Shown here: positions 1 through 8,734 of the stretch, in pieces | Numbering within the stretch: the first letter of the stretch is position 1 | Layout of the letters: each line of letters starts with the position of its first letter | Assembly (NCBI RefSeq): GCF_016411825.1 | Contig: NZ_JAEKMH010000002.1 | Coordinates: 930,001 to 994,000 of the forward strand | Source of the DNA: Devosia sediminis | GTDB lineage: Bacteria > Pseudomonadota > Alphaproteobacteria > Rhizobiales > Devosiaceae | Length of the DNA: 64,000 nt | Direction of reading: 5' to 3' | Notes under the pieces: generated by a model | Databases searched by the model: none | The model's input: only the letters and a program-made list of their open reading frames with translations | What the model was told of the DNA's origin: nothing | Translations under genes and position numbers: made by a program

Positions 1-225
1 GCCCTGCGCGAAATCGGCGACGCCACCATTTCGCCCGAAGACCTGCACGAGGATCTGATCCACTCGCTGCAGAAGTATGTCGAGGTCGACGAGCCCGAAA
101 ACACCGCCGCTCCGATGATCGAGAGCGCCGGCGACGACGACGCCATCAACTTCGACACCATCAGTGAAGAAGAACTGCTGCGCGGCATCGAGAGCCTGGC
201 TCCGCCGGAGCGTCGGGACGACTAG
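1..225 (+). CDS. rpoZ: RNA polymerase omega subunit, C-terminal part
   Basis: This is the last 74 codons of an open frame that enters from the left edge. The product begins [19 protein letters not shown] and ends in an acidic tail with EEELLRGIE. Omega binds the beta-prime subunit and helps assemble RNA polymerase; the long acidic C-terminal tail is usual for alphaproteobacterial omega proteins. The place directly upstream of the (p)ppGpp synthetase gene is the standard rpoZ-spoT/rsh arrangement, which supports the call. The start codon and the conserved N-terminal helices are outside the window. Confidence 0.88.
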   Translation, partial: ALREIGDATISPEDLHEDLIHSLQKYVEVDEPENTAAPMIESAGDDDAINFDTISEEELLRGIESLAPPERRDD

Positions 226-237
226 GCCGCGTCCTGC

Positions 238-296
238 AAATCGCTCCAGTGGAGCGATTTGAGCGGACTAGGCCATGAGAGCTGCGCGCGAATGGC
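238..296. repeat. Two-hairpin dispersed repeat, copy 1
   Basis: The first hairpin has arms AAATCGCTCC (238-247) and GGAGCGATTT (251-260) around AGT. After about 11 bases comes a second hairpin from GCCATGAGAGC (272-282) to GCGCGAATGGC (286-296). The same layout recurs near 11114 and at 20944-21217. It lies between the rpoZ stop and the rpoZ terminator. Confidence 0.7.
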
Positions 297-338
297 ATGC
301 ACCGGCCTTGCGGCACATGGTGATCCGATTATATCAGG

Positions 339-368
339 GAGCGTCCGGCATGCGCCGGGCGCTCTTTT
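339..368 (+). terminator. Rho-independent terminator after rpoZ
   Basis: An 11-bp stem (GAGCGTCCGGC, 339-349, with GCCGGGCGCTC, 354-364) contains one U-G wobble, closes on ATGC and is followed by TTTT (365-368). It separates rpoZ from rsh. Confidence 0.8.
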
Positions 369-420
369 CATTTCTGATACAGGCGCTAAGCTCTTTTTCT
401 GCGAGCGGGCGACTTAATCC

Positions 421-2700
421 ATGATGCGTCAGTACGAGCTCGTCGAACGCGTTCAGGCCTATAACCCGAACGCCGATGAGCAATTGTTGAACAAGGCCTA
501 TGTGTACGCCATGCAGAAGCATGGCTCGCAGAAGCGCGCCTCCGGCGACCCCTATTTCAATCATCCGCTCGAAGTCGCGGCCATCCTGACCGAGCTGAAG
601 CTCGATGATGCCTCCATCGCTGTTGGCCTGTTGCACGACACGATCGAGGACACCGACGCCACCCGCGCCGAGATCGATCAGCTCTTTGGCGGCGAGATTG
701 GCACCATTGTCGATGGCCTGACCAAGATCGAGCGCCTCAACCTCGTGTCACGCGAGGAAGCCCAGGCCGAAAATCTACGAAAACTCCTCCTGGCCATCAG
801 CCAGGATGTGCGCGTGCTGCTGGTCAAGCTTGCTGATCGCCTGCACAACATGCGCACCCTGCAGTTCATGGCGCCCGAAAAGCAGCGGCGCATCGCGCAG
901 GAGACGATGGATATCTATGCCCCCCTGGCGGGACGCATGGGTATGCAGGACATGCGCAACGAGCTCGAGGATCTGAGCTTCCGCATTCTCCAGCCCGATC
1001 ACTACGAGGCCATCACCGCGCGCCTCGAGCAGATGCAGGCCGACAATCGCGAGACCATCGACACCATTACCGCCGAACTGAGCGAGCGCCTGGCCGAGGC
1101 CGGCATCGCCGCCCGCGTCAAGGCACGGGTTAAGTCGCCCTATTCGATCTTCTCCAAGATCGAGCGGAAGTCGATCGCACTTGAGCAGCTTTCCGACATG
1201 ATCGGCTTTCGTATCGTCGTCGGCTCGGAGGAAGAGTGCTACCGGACGGTGGGGCTGGTCCACACCACCTGGAAGGTCGTCCCCGGTCGCTTCAAGGACT
1301 ATATCTCAGTCCCCAAGCACAACGACTATCAGTCGATCCACACCACCATTGTCGGCCCCAGCCGCCAGCGCGTCGAGCTGCAGATCCGCACCGAGGCCAT
1401 GGATCGCATCGCCGAATTCGGCATCGCCGCCCACGCCCTCTACAAGGATGGTGCTTCGGCCAATCTCGGCCGCATCGAGATGGAGTCGCATGCCTATGGC
1501 TCGCTGCGGCAGACCATTTCGCACCTGACGTCAGGCATTTCGAGCGAGGACTTCCTCGAATACACCAAGCTCGAACTGTTCCAGGATCAGGTCTTCTGCT
1601 TCACGCCGCGCGGCCGTCTCATCGCCCTGCCGCGAGGCGCCACGCCCATCGATTTCGCCTATGCCCTGCATACAGATATCGGCGACACCTGTGTCGGCGC
1701 CAAGATCAACGGCCTCATCCTGCCGCTCGTCACACAGTTGCGCTCGGGCGACGAAGTGGAAATCCTGCGCGACCAGAACCATCGTCCGCCGTCCAACTGG
1801 ATCGGCATTGCCGCCACCGGCAAGGCCCGCGCTGCTATCAGGCGGGCGGTGCGTCACGCGGCGGCCCAGCGCGCCTTTGCCCTGGGCGAACATGTGCTGA
1901 ACATGATGCTAGAGCGCGAAGGCGTCATGCTCGACGATAGCGAGGCCAAGGCCCTGGCCGAGGCCCTCGAACTGCCCAGCAAGCGCGAGCTCCTCGTGGC
2001 CGTGGGCGAGGGCAAGATCGGCTCCGAGCCACTTTCCGTCGCCCTGGCGCAGGTCAAGGGCATCCGCAAGCGGCGCCGCAAGCTCGAACTGCCCGTAGCC
2101 GATACGGCCGATGGCTGGTTCGCGCTGCGCGGGTCCGAGGAGTTCCGCTTCCGCGTCCCCGGCGGCCAGCGCTCCGGCCCGCAGGCCAAGGCCGCCTTGG
2201 CCCAGCTCGATTTCCACACGCCCGTCACCGTGTCGGGGGAGGGGATCGTGCCCGGCGACCGGCTGGTGGGCATTCTCGAGCCCGACAACCCGCTCACCGT
2301 CTACCCCATTCATTCCGATGCGCTGATCGCTAAGCATGACAGCGATGTTGCTTGGGTCGATGTGCGCTGGAACCTGACGCGCGGCGAGGACAAGCTCTAC
2401 CCGACGGTCATCTCGATGGAATCGGTCAACAAGCCCGGTTCGCTGGCGCAGATTTCCGCGGCCATTGCCGCCTGCGAGGCCAACATCAACAATCTGGTGA
2501 TGCGGATGATTTCGCCCGACTTCCACCAGATGATCTTTGAAATCGAGGTGCGCGACCTTGCGCAACTGACCGATGTTCTGGCAACGCTCAAGCGCAGTCC
2601 TGGCCTGTCCGCCGTGCAGCGGGCCGGCATACGCGAGGCGGGAATGATCTCGACGCTCGAATGGGACGGCAGTGTCGATAGGAGCCCGCGCGATGGATAA
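421..2700 (+). CDS. rsh: Bifunctional (p)ppGpp synthetase/hydrolase (RSH, RelA/SpoT family)
   Basis: The 759-residue protein makes and degrades the stringent-response alarmone (p)ppGpp in the cytoplasm. The N-terminal HD hydrolase domain shows FNHPLE (about residue 48), LLHDTIEDT (HD at 72-73) and [11 protein letters not shown]. The synthetase domain follows (about 240-350) with [15 protein letters not shown] and [13 protein letters not shown] domain (about 390-450, [19 protein letters not shown]) and a C-terminal ACT domain (about 662-745) complete the normal long RSH plan. The RFKD motif before the synthetase core is the RxKD form typical of bifunctional enzymes, as opposed to ExDD of synthetase-only RelA. 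The HD residues are intact, so both activities are expected. ATG codons at 421 and 424 are both possible and neither has a strong ribosome-binding site. The stop codon overlaps the start of pyrE. Confidence 0.96.
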   Translation: MMRQYELVERVQAYNPNADEQLLNKAYVYAMQKHGSQKRASGDPYFNHPLEVAAILTELKLDDASIAVGLLHDTIEDTDATRAEIDQLFGGEIGTIVDGLTKIERLNLVSREEAQAENLRKLLLAISQDVRVLLVKLADRLHNMRTLQFMAPEKQRRIAQETMDIYAPLAGRMGMQDMRNELEDLSFRILQPDHYEAITARLEQMQADNRETIDTITAELSERLAEAGIAARVKARVKSPYSIFSKIERKSIALEQLSDMIGFRIVVGSEEECYRTVGLVHTTWKVVPGRFKDYISVPKHNDYQSIHTTIVGPSRQRVELQIRTEAMDRIAEFGIAAHALYKDGASANLGRIEMESHAYGSLRQTISHLTSGISSEDFLEYTKLELFQDQVFCFTPRGRLIALPRGATPIDFAYALHTDIGDTCVGAKINGLILPLVTQLRSGDEVEILRDQNHRPPSNWIGIAATGKARAAIRRAVRHAAAQRAFALGEHVLNMMLEREGVMLDDSEAKALAEALELPSKRELLVAVGEGKIGSEPLSVALAQVKGIRKRRRKLELPVADTADGWFALRGSEEFRFRVPGGQRSGPQAKAALAQLDFHTPVTVSGEGIVPGDRLVGILEPDNPLTVYPIHSDALIAKHDSDVAWVDVRWNLTRGEDKLYPTVISMESVNKPGSLAQISAAIAACEANINNLVMRMISPDFHQMIFEIEVRDLAQLTDVLATLKRSPGLSAVQRAGIREAGMISTLEWDGSVDRSPRDG

Positions 2701-3283
2701 AGACGACGTTCTGCAGATTTTCCGCGATTGCGGCGCCATGCTGGAAGGGCATTTCATTCTGTCCTCGGGCCTGCGCTCGCCCGTCTTCCTGCAGAAGGCA
2801 AAAGTCTTCCAGTATGCCAGCCAGACCGAAAAGCTCTGCAAGGCGCTGGCCGAACGCATCCGCGCCGAGGTGCCCGGCGTCACCAAGGTGGTCTCTCCGG
2901 CCATTGGCGGCATCATCCCCGGCTACGAAACCTCGCGTCACCTGGGCGTCCCGGCCCTCTATACGGAGCGCGTCGAGGGCCAGTTCGAGCTGCGCCGCGG
3001 CTTCGAGATCGGGGCGGATGACCAGGTCGTGGTGGTCGAGGACATCGTCTCCACCGGCCTTTCCATCCGCGAATGCGTCGAGTCGCTGCGCAAGATTGGC
3101 GCCAATGTCGTTGCCGCTGCCTGCCTCATCGACCGCTCCGGCGGCGAAGCCGATGTCGGCGTGCCGCTGATCAAGCTCATCGATTTCAAGGTCCCCGCCT
3201 ATCCCGCCGACCAGCTTCCGCCCGAACTGGCCGCCATTCCGGCCATCAAGCCTGGCAGCCGCGGCATTCAGGGTGTGAAATGA
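2693..3283 (+). CDS. pyrE: Orotate phosphoribosyltransferase
   Basis: The enzyme joins orotate and PRPP to give orotidine 5'-phosphate in pyrimidine synthesis. The 196-residue product carries the PRPP-binding motif [13 protein letters not shown] and the upstream segment [15 protein letters not shown] chose ATG 2693 because AGGAG lies 8 bases upstream; an in-frame GTG at 2672 would only add seven residues lying inside rsh. The gene overlaps the rsh stop by eight bases and its own stop overlaps the acpS start, so the three genes are probably co-transcribed and translationally coupled. Confidence 0.95.
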   Translation: MDKDDVLQIFRDCGAMLEGHFILSSGLRSPVFLQKAKVFQYASQTEKLCKALAERIRAEVPGVTKVVSPAIGGIIPGYETSRHLGVPALYTERVEGQFELRRGFEIGADDQVVVVEDIVSTGLSIRECVESLRKIGANVVAAACLIDRSGGEADVGVPLIKLIDFKVPAYPADQLPPELAAIPAIKPGSRGIQGVK

Positions 3284-3681
3284 TCGTCGGCCTCGGTTCC
3301 GATCTCATCCAGATTCACCGCGTCGAGCAGACGCTGGCGAAATACGGGGACCGCTTCACCAATCGCTGCTTTACCGAGATCGAGCAGAAGAAGTCCGATC
3401 GCCGCGCCCAGCGGGCCGCCTCCTATGCCAAGCGCTTCGCTGCCAAGGAGGCCTGCTCCAAGGCTTTGGGCACGGGCATTTCCTGGGGCGTTTACTGGCG
3501 CGATATGGGCGTCGTGAACCTGCCCTCGGGTAAGCCGACCATGCACCTGACCAATGGCGCGGCGCGGGCCCTGGCTCGTCTTGTCCCGGAGGGACACGAG
3601 CCCCATATCCACCTCACCATCACCGACGACGCGGGTTTCGCGCAGGCCTTTGTCATCATCGAAGCCCTGCCGGTCAAATAG
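3280..3681 (+). CDS. acpS: Holo-[acyl-carrier-protein] synthase
   Basis: AcpS transfers 4'-phosphopantetheine from CoA to apo-ACP, activating the carrier of fatty acid synthesis. The 133-residue protein opens with [16 protein letters not shown], containing the magnesium-binding Asp, and has [16 protein letters not shown], the second signature with the conserved Glu and Lys. Length is normal for the family. The ATG overlaps the pyrE TGA (ATGA). In many alphaproteobacteria acpS precedes lepB, rnc and era as it does here. Confidence 0.96.
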   Translation: MIVGLGSDLIQIHRVEQTLAKYGDRFTNRCFTEIEQKKSDRRAQRAASYAKRFAAKEACSKALGTGISWGVYWRDMGVVNLPSGKPTMHLTNGAARALARLVPEGHEPHIHLTITDDAGFAQAFVIIEALPVK

Positions 3682-3707
3682 GCCGCCAGAGAGGCAAATC
3701 ATGCAAG

Positions 3708-3725
3708 TTGACCGGGCGCGGTCAA
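3708..3725. promoter_or_regulatory. Inverted repeat in acpS-lepB gap
   Basis: TTGACC (3708-3713) and GGTCAA (3720-3725) form a six-base inverted repeat with a six-base spacer, about 40 bases upstream of lepB. It may be an operator or a weak RNA hairpin; the sequence alone does not decide. Confidence 0.3.
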
Positions 3726-3763
3726 ACGCCTAACGCTTCCGCACCGCCATTCCGGGAAAAACC

Positions 3764-4582
3764 ATGACCCAGCCTGCCGACAAGCCCGCCAAGAAGACCA
3801 ATGAGTGGGTGGAAACCTTCGTCGTCATCGTCGAAGCGCTGCTGATCGCCATCGTGCTGCGGTTTTTCTTCTACCAGCCGTTTTCCATTCCCACCGCCTC
3901 CATGCAGCAGACGCTGATGATCGGCGACTACTTCGTCGCCAACAAGTACGTCTGGGGCTATGGCAAGCACTCGTTCTCGCTCGGCCGCTACGGCGATTTC
4001 GCGCTGCTCGATTTCGAGCTGCCGATCAACAACCGCATCCTTGGCCGCAATCCCAATCGCGGCGACATCGCCGTGTTCCGGCCCGTGCCGCAGAACATGG
4101 AATACATCAAGCGCATCGTCGGCCTGCCGGGCGACCGCATCCAGATGCAGGACGGCCGCCTCTACATCAACGGCACCATGGTCGAGCGCGAGGAAGTGGG
4201 CAAGGCCATCGACACCGACAGCAATGGCGACAGCCGCGAAGTCACCATCTATCGCGAGACCTTCCCCGAAGGCACGGCCCACATCATCCAGGAAATCGGC
4301 GACAACCTCTCGCTCGACAATACGCCCGAATATCTGGTTCCTGCCGGCCACTATTTCATGATGGGCGACAACCGCGACCGCTCCGCCGACAGCCGCGTCC
4401 TTTCGCAGGTCGGCTACGTCCCGTCGGTCAACCTGATCGCCAAGGCCGAGGCCATCTTCTTCTCCATCCAGGACAACATTCCGCCTTGGCAGATCTGGCA
4501 GTGGCCGGCCAATGTCCGCTGGAACCGCATGTTCCGCTCGGTCTATTCCGACCAGCCGGACACCAATCTGGAAGCGCCGTGA
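3764..4582 (+). CDS. lepB: Signal peptidase I
   Basis: LepB is the inner-membrane protease that cleaves Sec and Tat signal peptides from exported proteins. The 272-residue product has one N-terminal membrane segment (about residues 17-37), then SIPTASMQQTL with catalytic Ser46, and NMEYIKRIVGLPGD with general-base Lys116. Late in the protein, MMGDNRDRSADSR is the conserved box E. The Ser-Lys dyad is intact. The stop overlaps the rnc GTG start by four bases, and lepB-rnc-era is a widely conserved operon. Confidence 0.97.
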   Translation: MTQPADKPAKKTNEWVETFVVIVEALLIAIVLRFFFYQPFSIPTASMQQTLMIGDYFVANKYVWGYGKHSFSLGRYGDFALLDFELPINNRILGRNPNRGDIAVFRPVPQNMEYIKRIVGLPGDRIQMQDGRLYINGTMVEREEVGKAIDTDSNGDSREVTIYRETFPEGTAHIIQEIGDNLSLDNTPEYLVPAGHYFMMGDNRDRSADSRVLSQVGYVPSVNLIAKAEAIFFSIQDNIPPWQIWQWPANVRWNRMFRSVYSDQPDTNLEAP

Positions 4583-5286
4583 GCCGCCGCGACAAGATCC
4601 ACGAAAAGCTCCAGTTCCGGCTTGGCTACCGCTTTGCCGACCCGGCTCTTCTGGACCGCGCGCTGAGCCATTCCAGCGCCATCTCGCCCGGCAAGCGCAT
4701 CGAGAATTCCTATCAGCGGCTGGAATTCCTGGGCGACCGGGTGCTCGGTCTCGTGGTGGCCGATATGCTCTACCAGCGCTACCCCACATCCAATGAGGGG
4801 GAGCTGAGCCGGCTGCTCAATACCCTGGTACGCAAGGAAACCTGCGCCGACATCGCCCGTCAGCTCGATCTGGGCAAGGAGATGATCCTGGGGGACAGCG
4901 AGGCCCGCTCGGGCGGCGCCGACAAGGACGCTATCCTGGGCGACATCACCGAGGCCATCATCGGCGCCATCTATCTCGATGGCGGCCTGGAGCCGGCCCG
5001 CACCTTCATTGAGCGGCATTTCGCCGAATACCTCGTGGAGGGCCAGGCCAATCGCGCCGATGCCAAGACCACGCTGCAGGAATGGGCCCAGGCCCGGGGC
5101 CTCGAACCGCCCGTCTACCAGCTCGTTGAGCGGACCGGCCCCGACCACGCACCCGAATTCACCATTGCGGTGGAGCTTGGCGGCTTCGATCGGCTCGAAG
5201 CCATCGGACCCTCCAAGAAGGTCGCCGAACACCGGGTCGCCGAACTCTTTCTCGTCCGCCAGAATGTCTGGAAGGAACGCCAATGA
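4579..5286 (+). CDS. rnc: Ribonuclease III
   Basis: RNase III cleaves double-stranded RNA, including rRNA precursors. The 235-residue product has the signature YQRLEFLGDRVLGL, acidic metal-binding residues in DAILGDITEAIIGAIYLDGG, and a C-terminal double-stranded-RNA-binding domain (about 160-230, ending PSKKVAEHRVAELFL). The start is GTG 4579 inside the lepB stop; the first residues are then SRRDKIHEKLQFRLGYRF, the normal N-terminus for the family. The era ATG overlaps the end of this gene. Confidence 0.96.
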   Translation: MSRRDKIHEKLQFRLGYRFADPALLDRALSHSSAISPGKRIENSYQRLEFLGDRVLGLVVADMLYQRYPTSNEGELSRLLNTLVRKETCADIARQLDLGKEMILGDSEARSGGADKDAILGDITEAIIGAIYLDGGLEPARTFIERHFAEYLVEGQANRADAKTTLQEWAQARGLEPPVYQLVERTGPDHAPEFTIAVELGGFDRLEAIGPSKKVAEHRVAELFLVRQNVWKERQ

Positions 5287-6206
5287 ACACGCCTGATGAA
5301 CTCGCCGACACGTCCTGCGGCTTCATTGCCCTCGTGGGCGCGCCCAATGCCGGCAAGTCGACCCTGCTCAATGCCCTGGTCGGCACCAAGGTATCCATTG
5401 TCACCCACAAGGCCCAGACCACCCGCAGCCAGGTGCGCGGCGTGCTGACGCTGGATTCTGCTCAGCTTGTGTTCGTCGACACGCCCGGCATCTTCGCCCC
5501 CAAGAAGCGGCTCGAACGCGCCATGGTGGAGAACGCCTGGGGCGGGGCAGGGGATAGCGACATCGTCGCCTTCATCCTCGATGCCGATCGCGGCGTCACC
5601 CCTGATATCGAAACCCTGCTCGAAGGCCTCGAAAACATCCGCCAGCCCAAGGTGCTGATCCTCAACAAGATCGACACCGTCAAGCACGAGAGCCTGCTGG
5701 CGCTCTCCCAGTCTCTCAACGAGCGCCTGCGGTTTGAAGCCACCTTCATGCTCTCCGCCCTCAAGGGCCACGGCGTCAAGGATTTCATCGACTGGTGCAT
5801 CAAGCACATCCCGCCCGGCCCCTGGCATTTCCCCGAGGATCACCTCACCGATCTCACCATGGCCATCACCGCCGCCGAGATCACGCGCGAAAAGCTGTTC
5901 CTGCGCGTCCATGACGAGATTCCCTACAATGCCACGGTCGAGACCGAGAGCTTCAAGATCCAGAAGGACGGCTCCTACAAGATCGACCAGGTCGTTTATG
6001 TCAGCCGCGAGAGCCACAAGAAGATCGTGCTCGGCGCCGGCGGCCAGACCATCAAGGCCATTGGTGCTGAAAGCCGCCGGGAACTGATGGAGATGTACGA
6101 GGTGCCTATCCACCTCTTCCTCTTCGTCAAGGTGCGTGAAAAGTGGGCCGACGACCCGGAGCGCTATCGCGAAATGGGCCTCGAATTCCCCAGCGGCAAG
6201 GCCTGA
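5283..6206 (+). CDS. era: GTPase Era
   Basis: Era binds 16S rRNA and assists 30S subunit maturation. The 307-residue protein has G1 GAPNAGKST, the switch region QTTRSQVRG, G3 DTPG and G4 NKID, followed by a C-terminal KH domain (about 215-295) with KIVLGAGGQTIKAIG. All GTP-binding motifs are intact. It overlaps rnc by four bases (ATGA), so translation is likely coupled. Confidence 0.97.
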   Translation: MNTPDELADTSCGFIALVGAPNAGKSTLLNALVGTKVSIVTHKAQTTRSQVRGVLTLDSAQLVFVDTPGIFAPKKRLERAMVENAWGGAGDSDIVAFILDADRGVTPDIETLLEGLENIRQPKVLILNKIDTVKHESLLALSQSLNERLRFEATFMLSALKGHGVKDFIDWCIKHIPPGPWHFPEDHLTDLTMAITAAEITREKLFLRVHDEIPYNATVETESFKIQKDGSYKIDQVVYVSRESHKKIVLGAGGQTIKAIGAESRRELMEMYEVPIHLFLFVKVREKWADDPERYREMGLEFPSGKA

Positions 6207-6212
6207 CCCCGC

Positions 6213-6545
6213 CTAGCTGAGGGGTTCGTAATTGGTCATGTTGGCCTCCACCCCATGAGACCTCAGGAACCGCTCCGGATCGAAGCCGGTGGCGCGGCGC
6301 TTGTCCATCATCGCCGCCTTGGCGCTGGCCAGGTGCGTTTCGCTTTCCCACTCGACCACCGTCACGACATTGAAGCGGTCCGCCCCGGAATGATGTTCCA
6401 GCACGAGATTTTGGAGGCACCCCTGCTGCCCGTCGAGGAAGCTTTGGGTCTCGTGCAGTTGCGCGAGCACGGCCGTGCGGGCCTCGGCGGGAACGGCAAA
6501 GCTGTCGATGCGGAAAACGGAGCGCTTCTTGTGTTGGTCGGACAT
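6213..6545 (-). CDS. Putative quinol monooxygenase (ABM-type ferredoxin-like fold)
   Basis: The 110-residue protein resembles antibiotic biosynthesis monooxygenase (ABM) domain proteins: VFRIDSFAVPAEARTAVLAQLHETQSFLDGQ, then VVTVVEWESETHLASAKAAM. Members of this fold include YgiN-type quinol monooxygenases and many of unknown substrate. The start ATG (6543-6545) faces a MarR-family gene across 75 bases holding an inverted repeat, so that regulator probably controls it. The substrate cannot be read from the sequence. Confidence 0.7.
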   Translation of the reverse strand: MSDQHKKRSVFRIDSFAVPAEARTAVLAQLHETQSFLDGQQGCLQNLVLEHHSGADRFNVVTVVEWESETHLASAKAAMMDKRRATGFDPERFLRSHGVEANMTNYEPLS

Positions 6546-6582
6546 ATCTGGTCTCCATGGATTGCATTCAGCACCTGCTGAA

Positions 6583-6619
6583 TTGACAATATGTTGTCGA
6601 AACGGGTTTATGCTGTCAA
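6583..6619. promoter_or_regulatory. Putative MarR operator between divergent genes
   Basis: GACAA (6585-6589) and TTGTC (6594-6598) form a close palindrome, and TTGACA (6583-6588) is mirrored by TGTCAA (6614-6619). TTGACA also looks like a -35 box for the MarR gene. The position, just before the MarR ATG 6621 and facing the monooxygenase gene, suits autoregulation plus control of the neighbour. Confidence 0.5.
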
Positions 6620-6620
6620 T

Positions 6621-7094
6621 ATGAAATCTGACGACGCATCCACGGCGCTCAGCGCGCTGTTTCTCGACATCTTTCGAGCCAATGCTCGGCTTACCATGGC
6701 GGGAGACCAACTCGTCTCTCCCTTGGGACTGACCAGCGCCCGCTGGCAGATTCTCGGTGCTGTCGCCATGGCTCCCGCGCCGCAGCCGGTGGCCCATATC
6801 GCTCGCGACATGGGCTCGACCCGTCAGGGCGTTCAGCGTCTGGTCAATGAATTGCTGGACGGCGGCTTCGTCGAACTGCGGGAAAATCCGCATCATCGCC
6901 GGGCCAAGCTTGTTTGCCTTACGGCCAAGGGGAGGCAGGCCATGGATGAGATCGGCAAAGTGCAGCGTCCCTGGGTCGATGGTCTCGCCGAGGGGTTGGA
7001 CGCCCCCAAGATTGCCGTCGCAGCCGCAGTCCTGGAGCACCTGAAACGCAAGCTGGAAGAGGGTATCGGCGCAACGGGCGACGGATCCGAATGA
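6621..7094 (+). CDS. MarR-family transcriptional regulator
   Basis: This is a 157-residue winged-helix regulator. The DNA-binding part reads VAHIARDMGSTRQGVQRLVNELLDGGFVEL followed by the wing ENPHHRRAKLVCLTAKGRQAM, typical MarR features. ATG 6621 is preferred over ATG 6591 because the latter lies inside the palindrome and the -35-like element. It is divergent from the ABM monooxygenase gene, its likely target. MarR proteins usually repress and are released by small phenolic or oxidising ligands; the ligand here is unknown. Confidence 0.85.
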   Translation: MKSDDASTALSALFLDIFRANARLTMAGDQLVSPLGLTSARWQILGAVAMAPAPQPVAHIARDMGSTRQGVQRLVNELLDGGFVELRENPHHRRAKLVCLTAKGRQAMDEIGKVQRPWVDGLAEGLDAPKIAVAAAVLEHLKRKLEEGIGATGDGSE

Positions 7095-7187
7095 CGTCTT
7101 GAATGCCTCCATCGCGACGGGCGCCGTCGGCCCACTGGAAATTGGCGCCGCCAGCGGCTAACCCTGATGCATACCCGGAGGAGACCG

Positions 7188-7808
7188 ATGTCCTGGCTGT
7201 CCCGGATTTCTGCGCTGTTGATTGCCCTGGCGGCATGGCTGGGCCTCGGCATTCACGTCGAGGCGCAGATGGCCACTACAGGGTCGCTGCCGGTCACCCT
7301 CTGGATCCTCGGCGGATACTTCACTGTTCTCACCAATCTCATCGTCGTGGTGGTCTTCACGCTGCTGGTCATCCGGCCGGGCAGTGTCGGCCCGCGCACC
7401 ATTGCCGGCGTCACCATTTCCATCGTCCTCGTTGGCGTAGTCTATGGCCTCCTCTTGCAGGGCTTGCAGGAGCTGACCGCTGGCGCCGCCTTGGCCAACG
7501 TGCTGCTGCACCGCGCTACCCCGCTTCTCGTTCCCATCTACTGGCTTGTCTTCGTCCCGCGCGGAGCGCTGCGCTGGGTCGATCCGCTGCTCTGGGCCGC
7601 CTATCCCGTCGCTTATCTCGGCTATGCCCTGCTCCGCGGCTCGGCTGAGGGTCACTTCGCCTATCCCTTCATCGACTATGTTGCCGCGGGCGTTCCGCAA
7701 GTCGTCGTGACCGTTGCCATCATCACCGCCGCCTTCCTCATCTGCGGCATGCTGATGGTCTGGTTCGATCGCGCCCTGGCGGGCCGAACGCGCCCCGCCC
7801 AGGCCTGA
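7188..7808 (+). CDS. Pr6Pr-type integral membrane protein
   Basis: The 206-residue product has about six hydrophobic segments, starting SALLIALAAWLGLGIHV, and the sequence VTLWILGGYFTVLTNLIVVVVF followed later by HRATPLLVPIYWLVF. These match the Pr6Pr (FAR-17a/AIG1-like) membrane family, whose function in bacteria is not established. ATG 7188 was chosen for the GGAGG just upstream; an earlier ATG at 7167 lacks one. The stop is followed after one base by recO, so the two may share a transcript. Confidence 0.65.
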   Translation: MSWLSRISALLIALAAWLGLGIHVEAQMATTGSLPVTLWILGGYFTVLTNLIVVVVFTLLVIRPGSVGPRTIAGVTISIVLVGVVYGLLLQGLQELTAGAALANVLLHRATPLLVPIYWLVFVPRGALRWVDPLLWAAYPVAYLGYALLRGSAEGHFAYPFIDYVAAGVPQVVVTVAIITAAFLICGMLMVWFDRALAGRTRPAQA

Positions 7809-7809
7809 T

Positions 7810-8514
7810 ATGGAATGGACCGGTGAAGCCCTGCTCATTGGCATCCGCCGCCACGGCGAGACCTCGGTCATTGCCGAGGCCATGGTGGCGGGACGCGGCC
7901 GCTATGCCGGCCTTATTCGCGGCGGTCGCTCGCCCAAGCTGGCCGCGACGCTGCAGCCCGGCAACACCATCCAGCTCACCTGGCGCGCGCGTCTCGAGGA
8001 TCATCTGGGCACCTTTAACGTCGAGTTGCTGCAAAGTCGCGCCGCCGGCCTCTTCGCCGACCGCAAGCGCCTCTACCTGGCCCAGACCGTCTGCGAGCAC
8101 CTGCACCTGCTGCCCGAGCGCGATCCGCATGACCGGCTTTTGGGCATGGCCCTCGACCTGATCGACCACGAGCCCGACGCCGCGGCCTTGGCGCGCTTCG
8201 AACTGGCCTTGCTCGACGATCTCGGCTTCGGTCTCGATCTCGAAACCTGCGCCGCCACGGGGCTCACCGAGGACCTGACCCACGTCTCCCCCAAATCCGG
8301 CCGCGCCGTCAGCCGCGCCGCGGCCGAGCCCTACAAGGATCGGCTGCTGCCGCTGCCGAGCTTCCTCCACGCGCGTGGCAACGCCTCGCCCGACGACCTC
8401 CGCGCTGCCTTCCGTCTCAGTGGCCACTTCCTCGACATGTATGTCTGGTCCCAGCGCCAGCTCGATCCCCCCGCCACCCGCGAAAAGCTGATCGAATTGC
8501 TGACGGAGGAGTAG
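7810..8514 (+). CDS. recO: DNA repair protein RecO
   Basis: RecO anneals single strands and helps load RecA in the RecFOR pathway. The 234-residue protein has the N-terminal OB fold (WTGEALLIGIRRHGETSVIAEAM; YAGLIRGG) and a helical C-terminal region with LARFELALLDDLGFGLDLETCAATG, a family signature. Length is normal. Its place downstream of era and upstream of parC is conserved in the order. Confidence 0.93.
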   Translation: MEWTGEALLIGIRRHGETSVIAEAMVAGRGRYAGLIRGGRSPKLAATLQPGNTIQLTWRARLEDHLGTFNVELLQSRAAGLFADRKRLYLAQTVCEHLHLLPERDPHDRLLGMALDLIDHEPDAAALARFELALLDDLGFGLDLETCAATGLTEDLTHVSPKSGRAVSRAAAEPYKDRLLPLPSFLHARGNASPDDLRAAFRLSGHFLDMYVWSQRQLDPPATREKLIELLTEE

Positions 8515-8525
8515 GCGAGACAAGC

Positions 8526-8612
8526 TGGACCACCCGGTCAAGCCGGGTGGTGACCTTGGGGTAGGGTCCGATCTCCCCCACCCGTCATTGCCCGGCTTGA
8601 CCGGGCAATCCA
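8526..8612. repeat. Pair of inverted REP-like palindromes
   Basis: One palindrome (8526-8554) has TGGACCA and TGGTGAC flanking CCCGGTCAAGCCGGG. The second (8584-8612), in opposite orientation, has GTCATTG and CAATCCA flanking CCCGGCTTGACCGGG. They share the core and the outer TGGA/TGAC, while three stem positions differ in a paired way (CCA/TGG against TTG/CAA). They lie between recO and parC and may also act as a terminator or mRNA stabiliser. Confidence 0.7.
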
Positions 8613-8734
8613 TTTAAAGCACCGGGTGGCGCCGAGTCGCCTGCCAAACCCGTGCAAAACCGCGTGTCTCCGCACCATTTCCATCCGGCCCGCGCTAATC
8701 TGCTCCCGATTCGTTCTCATCGATTGAGCACCGC

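Noticed and set aside
308..335. Promoter-like TTGCGG / TATATC upstream of rsh
   Set aside because: It lies before the rpoZ terminator, so a transcript from it would run into that hairpin; the match is also weak.
2672..2692. Upstream GTG start for pyrE
   Set aside because: It lies within rsh without a ribosome-binding site, whereas ATG 2693 has AGGAG at eight bases.
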